NCBI GenBank assembly: GCA_000526575.1
Contig: JAGI01000003.1
Coordinates: 1-64,000, forward strand
Direction: 5' to 3'
Source: Clostridium sp. 12(A)
GTDB taxonomy: Bacteria; Bacillota; Clostridia; Lachnospirales; Lachnospiraceae
DNA: 64,000 nucleotides
Shown: in pieces, positions 58,062-64,000 of the stretch
Numbering within the stretch: position 1 is the stretch's first letter
How the letters are laid out: the number at the start of each line of letters is the position of its first letter
The notes under the pieces: generated by a model
What the model saw: only the letters and a program-made list of their open reading frames with translations
Database searches by the model: none
Told to the model about the DNA's origin: nothing
Program-made: the position numbers and the translations under genes

Positions 58062-58545
58062 CTTGTGCTCCTTTGCTTCTTAAGGTAAACCAGAGGGAGC
58101 CGCCCTCTGTTCCCTCTGTTTTTATATGAAGAAGCCCGTCGTTCATCTCCATGGTGACCGGACTGCATGATAATATCTCGTTGCCGTCTCCAATGGAAAG
58201 GCCGCTTCCTTCCTGGGAAAACAGCTCCCACAGTTTTCCATCCTGATAGTAAATATCCGTCACATAGACAGAATCCTCAATGACCTGCTTGATTTCCAGA
58301 ACTGTGGTGCCTGAAACCTCTTTCACAGACACACCGCCGGCTTCATCGCCTTGTCTTACCTTATTGGCAATGTAGCTTAACGCCACATCTTCCCGGTAAG
58401 CAGCTTCCATTCTGTGATTGATATTCTCATACACTTTTCCGCCCATAAGAACCAGAAACAGGGCGCTTAATACAAACACCAGAAACAGTATCAGAGTGAA
58501 AAGAGCGCCGGTCATCCGGCTTCTTTTATCCATGCTCCCGCTCAT
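58054..58545 (-). CDS. DUF4860-like pilus-cluster protein, 163 aa
   Basis: TM helix at ~11-32 (ALFTLILFLVFVLSALFLVL) after a basic N-terminus, then a long helix (YREDVALSYIANKVRQGDEA) and an extracellular beta domain. I associate this layout with DUF4860, seen in clostridial pilus-like clusters; the name is from memory. Probably a minor pilin-like subunit. GGAGG lies before the ATG, which overlaps the preceding stop by four bases. Confidence 0.75.
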   Translation of the reverse strand: MSGSMDKRSRMTGALFTLILFLVFVLSALFLVLMGGKVYENINHRMEAAYREDVALSYIANKVRQGDEAGGVSVKEVSGTTVLEIKQVIEDSVYVTDIYYQDGKLWELFSQEGSGLSIGDGNEILSCSPVTMEMNDGLLHIKTEGTEGGSLWFTLRSKGAQDE

Positions 58546-58880
58546 TTGCCACCTCCTGGTGCTGATTCATGAAGATTGACTGTAATATCTGGCATGAAGT
58601 TTGAGGCAAAGCCACTGTAAAAAACATCATATCTTTCTCTGTCAATCTGTATTCCGTAATGTTCTTCTAAATATTCCACACTAGGGGGGTATCTTCCTTC
58701 AATGGCATAGCATTGTACCGAGGCCCTCCGAATCGCGTCCCGGAGAGTATCTGCTCCCTCTGCATCTGCCCGTTTGGAGAAAAATAAAATCCCTATTATG
58801 AAGGCCCCGATCATACAAGGGAAAATCGCCAGGGTAAGAAGGCTGCCTGAAATTTCTTTCAGGGAATTTTTAAGCTTCAA
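58542..58880 (-). CDS. Pilin-like protein with TTG start, 112 aa
   Basis: TM helix at ~11-34 (GSLLTLAIFPCMIGAFIIGI), then DTLRDAIRRASVQCYAIEGR and YPPSVEYLEEHYGIQID, the pattern of GspG/pilin-like subunits (helix, then A-x-x-G-x-Y-P). No canonical cleavage site is seen. The start is TTG at 58880, placed 6 bases after GGAGGAG; no in-frame ATG is near. It lies 12 bases after pilC. Confidence 0.75.
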   Translation of the reverse strand: MKLKNSLKEISGSLLTLAIFPCMIGAFIIGILFFSKRADAEGADTLRDAIRRASVQCYAIEGRYPPSVEYLEEHYGIQIDRERYDVFYSGFASNFMPDITVNLHESAPGGGK

Positions 58881-58892
58881 TAATCTCTCCTC

Positions 58893-59945
58893 CTAACCAA
58901 TGGCAGATAATACACCCATAAGCGGCAGCATGACTGAAAGTAAAATGAGTCCCACGGATATGGCAAGCACAGCTACCACCGTTGGTTCAAAACGGTTAAT
59001 CATCTGTTCCATGGCAGTATCTGCTTCTTCCTCGTACTTATCCGAAATCTCCGCCATCACACTGTCAAGACGACCGCTTTTCGTTCCCACTTTAATCATC
59101 TGTACATAAAATCCTGTGAACAAACCTGTATTTTTCATGGCTGTATAGTATGTCGCCCCTGATTCCAGTTCAAAGGAACACTGATTGATTTTTTCTTCCA
59201 CAATCTTATGATCCACCAATTGACCAGCCAGCTCCATGCCTTTTTCCAGATCCAGACCGCTTTTTAAGGTAAGGGATAACACAGAGGTAAAACGGCGCTT
59301 TGCCGTAGACAGAGCAATTTTATTATTCTTCTTGATCCACCAAATGAACTTTTCTGCTGCTGGGACTTTTTTTCCTTTTTTCCCAAGAAGCCATACGATG
59401 AAAACAGCCATTGCCAGCACACCGCCTAATAAAAGAGCCGCTCCGCTGAAGATTCCACCAAGCCTTGCAGCAGCAAGAGAAGCCGGCGGCATCTCTGCCC
59501 CCAGCTGCCGGTATACGCCTTCAAATATAGGCATGACCTTGGTAAATAAAACCAGCAATACAACAAGAAGCATGGTAATCATGATGATGGGATATGTAAG
59601 GGCATGTTTTATGTTTTTGTAGAGCACATCTTCTTTATCGTAATACTCGGCAAGGGATTCCATAATCTTATCCAGATTACCGGTTTCTTCGCCAACCCTG
59701 ACCATACGGATTACATAAGGCGGATAGACTCCTGCCTGTTCCAGCACTTTTGAAAATGGAATGCCAAGCTCCGCTTCCTCTGCCATGGAAAGCAGGATCT
59801 TTCTCTCTTCTCCCCATACCGCATCCTCCGCCATAACAGACAATCCCTCGTCAAGAGGGATTGCAGCATGAAGAAGAAGGGATATTTGAAGGCAGAAAGC
59901 GGATATTTCTCTGGAAGAATAAATGTTTCTCGCACTCTTTGCCAT
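58893..59945 (-). CDS. Type IV pilus / type II secretion platform protein (PilC/GspF)
   Basis: A 350-aa inner-membrane platform protein. Two T2SSF domains: ~10-135 (LLLHAAIPLDEGLSVMAEDA, MVRVGEETGNLDKIMESLAE) and ~215-335 (LTLKSGLDLEKGMELAGQLV, MIKVGTKSGRLDSVMAEISD), with helices at ~115-140, 170-190 and 325-348. It couples the cytoplasmic ATPase to the growing pilus. AAAGGAG precedes ATG 59945. First gene of the pilus-like cluster, 31 bases after the transglutaminase gene. Confidence 0.9.
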   Translation of the reverse strand: MAKSARNIYSSREISAFCLQISLLLHAAIPLDEGLSVMAEDAVWGEERKILLSMAEEAELGIPFSKVLEQAGVYPPYVIRMVRVGEETGNLDKIMESLAEYYDKEDVLYKNIKHALTYPIIMITMLLVVLLVLFTKVMPIFEGVYRQLGAEMPPASLAAARLGGIFSGAALLLGGVLAMAVFIVWLLGKKGKKVPAAEKFIWWIKKNNKIALSTAKRRFTSVLSLTLKSGLDLEKGMELAGQLVDHKIVEEKINQCSFELESGATYYTAMKNTGLFTGFYVQMIKVGTKSGRLDSVMAEISDKYEEEADTAMEQMINRFEPTVVAVLAISVGLILLSVMLPLMGVLSAIG

Positions 59946-59976
59946 ATACCGTTTCTCCTTTTTCTATATGGTTTCT

Positions 59977-60960
59977 TTAGTAAGTGTATTTTCCTTTATA
60001 ATTGGAGCTATTGGTTATATATTGCTTTATCGCAGGATCGTTACCGCCAGAGGAGGCAAAGGTAGGATCCATGAGTTTCCAGTCGTAACCGTCAAAGTAA
60101 ATGACATTGTCCACCCAGCCCTGTCCCTCGATATAGACATTCACCCATGCATGGTAAAGACTTCCGGTATACCCTACGACTAGCTTGGTAGGAATATTCT
60201 GAGAGCGCAGCATGGAAGTCATAACAGCCGCATAATCAAAACAGATTCCCTTTTTCTTAGCCAAAGCCTGGTCAACATCAGGAAGGTATCCGGTCTGAAC
60301 GGAATTAGCCAAGGCTGTATCGTAGGTAAAGCTTTTCACCACGTAGTTATAGACATTGGTCACAACTCCCAGAGAATCCGGTGCTGATGCTGCAAGTTCA
60401 GCTCCTTTTGATACCACTGCACTTCCAGCTGTAAAATTCACATACTGGTTTGGATATAGAAATGGTTCAAATTCATTGGAAAGACTGACCTGTAGCTGAT
60501 TGCTGTATTTAATAGCGTACTGAGTCCCCTGTACCTGCTCCAGAACCCGCAGGGTATAGGTTCCATTACCCTCGGTTAAAGGAAATACCTCATAGGCGGA
60601 TCTGGCATTTAGGTCATAGGTATAAGTCTCACCACCGCTTTTAATGACCTGTACCTTAATCTTTGCTGCACTGCCCGTATACTGGACCATAACATATCCA
60701 TGGCTTGTATTGGATGCATCAACCGTTACCGAATTGCCGCTAAACGTAACCGTTCCAGATGCTGTAGGAACCTTCACGTTGCCACCAGCAGGCTTGGAAG
60801 CCAAAGGAACTGCTTCATCTTTAATACTGACAACTGTTTTCCATTCAATGCTTTCCTTTGTATTTTCTGATGCAGAGATAGACCCTTCCGGCCCAAAGCC
60901 AGCAATGTAGACCATAACGGCTGCAAATGCCGCTGCAAATACCGCACCACTTTTTTTCAT
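59977..60960 (-). CDS. Secreted transglutaminase-like cysteine protease
   Basis: A 327-aa exported protein. Signal peptide ~1-30 (KKSGAVFAAAFAAVMVYIAG). An N-terminal beta-rich part (~40-165) is followed by a transglutaminase core: KKGICFDYAAVMTSMLRSQN (catalytic Cys ~238), YHAWVNVYIEGQGW (His ~268) and WKLMDPTFASSGG (Asp ~300). Family members cleave or cross-link peptides at the cell surface. ATG 60960 has GGAG 9 bases upstream; the frame opens at 60969. It lies 19 bases after rlmB, in the same transcription unit. Confidence 0.88.
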   Translation of the reverse strand: MKKSGAVFAAAFAAVMVYIAGFGPEGSISASENTKESIEWKTVVSIKDEAVPLASKPAGGNVKVPTASGTVTFSGNSVTVDASNTSHGYVMVQYTGSAAKIKVQVIKSGGETYTYDLNARSAYEVFPLTEGNGTYTLRVLEQVQGTQYAIKYSNQLQVSLSNEFEPFLYPNQYVNFTAGSAVVSKGAELAASAPDSLGVVTNVYNYVVKSFTYDTALANSVQTGYLPDVDQALAKKKGICFDYAAVMTSMLRSQNIPTKLVVGYTGSLYHAWVNVYIEGQGWVDNVIYFDGYDWKLMDPTFASSGGNDPAIKQYITNSSNYKGKYTY

Positions 60961-60979
60961 CTTTATCATCTCCCCAGTG

Positions 60980-61717
60980 TTATCCCAGACGTTGTCTCAC
61001 GATTTCATAGGCAAGGACCCCAGCCGCAACTGAGGCATTTAAAGAGTCAATATCCCCTTTCATGGGGATAGAAGCTATCATATCGCAGTTCTCTTTAACC
61101 AGCCTGCTGACACCGCTTCCTTCACTTCCTATCACAAGTCCGATCGGACCCTTTAAGTTCATACGGTACATGGTCTCTCCCTCCATATCGGCACAGACAA
61201 ACCACATACCCTTTTCTTTTAATTCTTCCATGGTGGCTGTTAAGTTTGTAACCTTTGCCACTGGTGTATAGTTAAGTGCACCTGCTGAGGTCTTTGCAAC
61301 CGTTGCTGTCAGACCTACCGCCCGGCGCTTTGGAATGATAACACCATGAGCTCCGGCTAAATTAGCAGTACGGATAATGGCACCCAGATTATGAGGATCT
61401 TCAATTCCGTCCAATAAGAATAAGAACGGCGGTTCTCCCTTTTCCTCTGCTGCCTTTAACATATCCTCCACTTCTGCATATTCATAAGCTGCTGCATGAG
61501 CGATTACGCCCTGGTGATGCCCTTCTTCTGACATCTGGTCCAGCCGTTCCCGCTCTACGAAATTAATGATGGTATCTTTCTTTTTTGCTTCCCGGATAAT
61601 GGACTGGATGGGGCCATCCTGAACTCCCTTTTGCACGTACAGCTTATCAATTGTCTTCCCGGAGCGAAACGCCTCCAATACTGCGTTTCTTCCCTCTATG
61701 GTAAATTCCTCTATCAT
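60980..61717 (-). CDS. rlmB: 23S rRNA 2'-O-methyltransferase RlmB (TrmH/SpoU family)
   Basis: A 245-aa SPOUT methyltransferase. N-terminal substrate-binding domain (IEGRNAVLEAFRSGKTIDKL), then the trefoil-knot motifs: LDGIEDPHNLGAIIRTANLA (motif 1, ~100-120), LVIGSEGSGVSRLV (motif 2, ~195) and IPMKGDIDSLNASVAAGVLA (motif 3, ~215-235). It methylates G2251 (E. coli numbering) in 23S rRNA. ATG overlaps the mrnC stop by four bases. Confidence 0.95.
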   Translation of the reverse strand: MIEEFTIEGRNAVLEAFRSGKTIDKLYVQKGVQDGPIQSIIREAKKKDTIINFVERERLDQMSEEGHHQGVIAHAAAYEYAEVEDMLKAAEEKGEPPFLFLLDGIEDPHNLGAIIRTANLAGAHGVIIPKRRAVGLTATVAKTSAGALNYTPVAKVTNLTATMEELKEKGMWFVCADMEGETMYRMNLKGPIGLVIGSEGSGVSRLVKENCDMIASIPMKGDIDSLNASVAAGVLAYEIVRQRLG

Positions 61718-62157
61718 TCCAGTTCTCCTATTCGTTCAAGTCCTTTGCCCACTACGGCAATGAGCCGTTCTAAATCGCCGTTTAAATACAGATAGCCGCA
61801 TAGCGCTTCAAATCCAGTCGCTGTCCGGTAGTCTGCCATGGTGGCATGCTTGGCCGTTGTGACTGACTTGGCATTACGCCCTCTTTTATAAACAGCAATC
61901 TCATCTTGTGTTAAATCTTCCGCCTCTATCAGCCGTCTTATGATCTCTGCCTGGGTCCCGGCATTGACCAGCTTGGCACTCTTTTTATGCATATTGTTAA
62001 CCTGTGTGCTTCCATGATTCATTACCTTTGTTCGGATCATGACCTCATAGACAGCATCACCGATATATGCGAGAGCCAGAGGGGAATAGCTTTTGATATC
62101 TACTTTCTTTAGATGCAGTGATTCTTTAAAGAAATCAGAAAATCCGTTCAGGGTCAT
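61714..62157 (-). CDS. mrnC: Mini-ribonuclease III
   Basis: A 147-aa RNase III-like domain without a dsRNA-binding domain, which trims 23S rRNA termini in Firmicutes. LALAYIGDAVYEVMIRTKVM carries the catalytic acidic signature (GDAVYE), and ATGFEALCGYLYLNGD is the second active-site segment. ATG 62157 overlaps the cysS stop by one base (TAATG) and is preferred to the frame opening at 62172, which lies inside cysS. It is in the usual cysS-mrnC-rlmB order. Confidence 0.95.
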   Translation of the reverse strand: MTLNGFSDFFKESLHLKKVDIKSYSPLALAYIGDAVYEVMIRTKVMNHGSTQVNNMHKKSAKLVNAGTQAEIIRRLIEAEDLTQDEIAVYKRGRNAKSVTTAKHATMADYRTATGFEALCGYLYLNGDLERLIAVVGKGLERIGELE

Positions 62158-63560
62158 TATACTCTCTTCCATTTTACACCTTCCCTGGTGTCCTCCAGAA
62201 CAATGCCCTGCTCCAGTAATTTTCCACGAATCTCATCTGCAAGAGCGAAGTCCTTGTCTTTTCTTGCCTGCTGCCTTGCTTCTATCATGGCTTCAATTTC
62301 TTCGTCAAGAATTTCTTCTTTCTTCTCTGCAATAATGCCGAGAACACCGCACAGCTTATCAATGGTTTCCTTTAAGTAGGTCACATATTCTCTTGAGCTG
62401 TTTTCATCGGTAGTGGAATTGCTTAGTTTCACCAGTTCGAAAATGGCTGAAATCGCATCTGCCGTGTTGAAATCATCATCCATGGCAGCTTCATATTTGA
62501 CGATCAGCTCTTCTACCGGCTTTTTCTCTTCTCCCTCACGAAGGGAATCTGTCTTTGCTACAGCTTCCAGATCCTTAAGCTTATCTACAGCTGTCAGAAT
62601 GCGGTCCAAACCGTTTTTGGATGATTCCATTAAATCAGCGCTGAAATTAAGAGGACTTCTGTAGTGAGCACTGAGCATAAAGAAACGAAGTACCTGTAAA
62701 TCATACTTTTCACCAATTTCTCTTACGGTAAAGAAGTTTCCAAGAGACTTTGACATCTTCTTGTTATCAACATTTAAAAAGGCATTGTGCATCCAGTATT
62801 TTGCAAATTCTTTTCCGTTAGCCGCTTCACTCTGCGCAATCTCGTTCTCATGATGAGGGAAAATCAAATCTTCCCCACCTGCATGAATATCGATCTGGTC
62901 TCCAAGATACTTTTTAGACATCACAGAGCATTCAATATGCCAGCCAGGTCTTCCCTCGCTCCAGGGTGACTCCCAATAAGGCTCCCCTTCTTTTTTCGGC
63001 TTCCAGAGAACAAAGTCAGAGGATTCTTCTTTTCCGTCTTCTCCGGTCACTTTAATTTCACGGAATCCTGACTGTAAATCTTCCAGGTTCTTATGGGACA
63101 GCTTTCCGTACTCCTTAAAAGACTTTGTACGGAAATAAACAGTACCGTCTGCCGCCTGATATGCATGGCCTTTTTCAACCAGACCTTTTATCATGTCAAG
63201 CATTCCACAGATTTCTTCTGTTGCCAGAGGATTTTTAGTCGCCGGCTTCACATTCAAAGCTTCCATATCTTTTTTGCACTCTTCAATGTAACGCTTGGAT
63301 ATGACATCTGAATCCACACCTTCCTCGATTGCCTTTTTGATGATTTTATCATCTACATCGGTAAAGTTGGATACATAATTAACCTCATAACCTTTATATT
63401 CAAAATATCTTCGTACGGTGTCAAAGACTATGATAGGCCTTGCGTTACCAATGTGTATAAAATTGTATACGGTAGGACCGCACACATACATCTTGACCTT
63501 TAACGGCTCCAATGGTACGAATTCTTCTTTTTGTCTGGATAATGTATTAAAAACCTTCAT
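62157..63560 (-). CDS. cysS: Cysteinyl-tRNA synthetase
   Basis: A 467-aa class I synthetase. The HIGH motif is CGPTVYNFIHIGNARP (zinc-ligand Cys28), the zinc site IECSVMSKKYLG / HAGGEDLIFPHHENEIAQSE (~205-240) and KKMSKSLGNFFTV (~265). Length is normal. GGAGG lies before ATG 63560; ispF is 27 bases upstream, so they form one operon. Confidence 0.97.
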   Translation of the reverse strand: MKVFNTLSRQKEEFVPLEPLKVKMYVCGPTVYNFIHIGNARPIIVFDTVRRYFEYKGYEVNYVSNFTDVDDKIIKKAIEEGVDSDVISKRYIEECKKDMEALNVKPATKNPLATEEICGMLDMIKGLVEKGHAYQAADGTVYFRTKSFKEYGKLSHKNLEDLQSGFREIKVTGEDGKEESSDFVLWKPKKEGEPYWESPWSEGRPGWHIECSVMSKKYLGDQIDIHAGGEDLIFPHHENEIAQSEAANGKEFAKYWMHNAFLNVDNKKMSKSLGNFFTVREIGEKYDLQVLRFFMLSAHYRSPLNFSADLMESSKNGLDRILTAVDKLKDLEAVAKTDSLREGEEKKPVEELIVKYEAAMDDDFNTADAISAIFELVKLSNSTTDENSSREYVTYLKETIDKLCGVLGIIAEKKEEILDEEIEAMIEARQQARKDKDFALADEIRGKLLEQGIVLEDTREGVKWKRV

Positions 63561-63587
63561 AAATATCTCCCTCCTGTTAATTGGTCT

Positions 63588-64000
63588 CTATCTTCCGCAG
63601 CAGCCTCCGGAACAGCCTCCGCAGCCGGAACCCATGATTTTATCATCATAACAGTAATCTTCCACAGAAGTAAGAAGGGTAATGGCCTGAGCTGAAATTC
63701 CCTCGCCGTTTCCGGTAAATCCAAGTCCTTCTTCCGTAGTGGCTTTTACATTCACCTTTCCTACCGGCAGATTCAGCGCATCTGCAATGTTCTCCATCAT
63801 CTGAGGGCGATAGGTAAGAAGCTTCGGTTTCTGTGCGATAATGGTGGCATCAATATTTTCAATAATATAGCCTCCCTCTTCCAAAAGCTTACCTGCCTGT
63901 TTTAAAAGCTCAATACTGGATACACCCTTATATGCAGGATCCTGATCCGGGAAATGCTCACCGATATCTCCCATGGCTGCCGCTCCAAAAAGAGCATCAA
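63588..64000 (-). CDS. ispF: 2-C-methyl-D-erythritol 2,4-cyclodiphosphate synthase, C-terminal part, with Cys-rich tail
   Basis: Partial: the frame is open at the window edge and the N-terminus with the metal-binding Asp-x-His is outside. Visible are [33 protein letters not shown] and [20 protein letters not shown], the core signatures of IspF, which cyclises CDP-ME-2-phosphate in the MEP isoprenoid pathway. The normal protein ends shortly after the AQAI..L helix; here about 25 more residues follow, ending [14 protein letters not shown], with four Cys in the last 11 residues. First visible gene of the operon with cysS-mrnC-rlmB. Confidence 0.93.
   Translation of the reverse strand, partial: DALFGAAAMGDIGEHFPDQDPAYKGVSSIELLKQAGKLLEEGGYIIENIDATIIAQKPKLLTYRPQMMENIADALNLPVGKVNVKATTEEGLGFTGNGEGISAQAITLLTSVEDYCYDDKIMGSGCGGCSGGCCGR

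Overview
The window looks like a chromosomal segment of an anaerobic, spore-forming Firmicute of the Lachnospiraceae / Clostridium cluster XIVa type (Lacrimispora-like). This is inferred from the mcsA-mcsB-clpC-radA order, an exosporium-type collagen protein, single-chain PurL, DUF1292 and YitT proteins, moderately AT-rich DNA, strong AGGAGG ribosome binding sites and SigA-type TTGACA/TATAAT promoters. There are no rRNA genes, insertion sequences, prophage or CRISPR arrays. Two tRNA genes are present (Trp-CCA and Thr-GGT). Most genes lie on the minus strand.

Layout. 1-900: 3' end of a collagen-like exosporium glycoprotein. 0.9-10.9 kb: purL, an orphan 105-aa gene, a histidine phosphatase coupled to a sigma-70-like protein without region 4, a LysR regulator, a GNAT acetyltransferase, a nuclease-helicase fusion and an HPr-like protein without the catalytic His. 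10.9-12.6 kb: tRNA-Trp followed by a decayed islet with an immunity-like gene and frameshifted fragments. 12.6-20 kb: a membrane protein, then a carbohydrate module (solute-binding lipoprotein, two permeases, YesM/YesN-type two-component system, CE15-like esterase). 20.2-26.8 kb: the protein quality-control operon GntR-mcsA-mcsB-clpC, then a 137-aa protein and radA. 26.9-31.3 kb: a membrane-anchored cohesin protein beside a dockerin-bearing cell-wall hydrolase. 31.4-36.3 kb: DUF985 cupin and a four-gene biotin-dependent carboxyltransferase/decarboxylase module. 36.4-48 kb: single genes (lipoprotein, two YitT paralogs, K+/H+ antiporter, tyrosine phosphatase, D,D-carboxypeptidase, Y-family polymerase with an SOS-like box, RluA, RsmF-type methyltransferase, DUF1292). 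48-56 kb: cobalamin adenosyltransferase, UvrD-type helicase, gltX, PBP1A, tRNA-Thr, ldh. 56-64 kb: a long operon ispF-cysS-mrnC-rlmB-transglutaminase that runs into a small type IV pilus-like cluster (pilC, pilin-like genes, pilT).

How the genes work together. The sugar module forms a sense-import-deesterify unit. The clp operon joins a protein arginine kinase, its zinc-finger partner and the ClpC unfoldase under a GntR regulator instead of the expected CtsR. The cohesin and dockerin genes are adjacent and tandem, so the secreted hydrolase could be docked on the membrane protein. The carboxyltransferase module carries 12S-, 5S- and 1.3S-like parts plus an OadG-like membrane subunit, but the sodium-pump beta subunit is absent from the cluster. 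The pilus-like cluster has the retraction-type ATPase PilT and platform protein PilC but no PilB.

All family names rest on reading motifs by eye; no database search was run. Start codons were moved from the longest ORF where a better-spaced ribosome binding site supports it.
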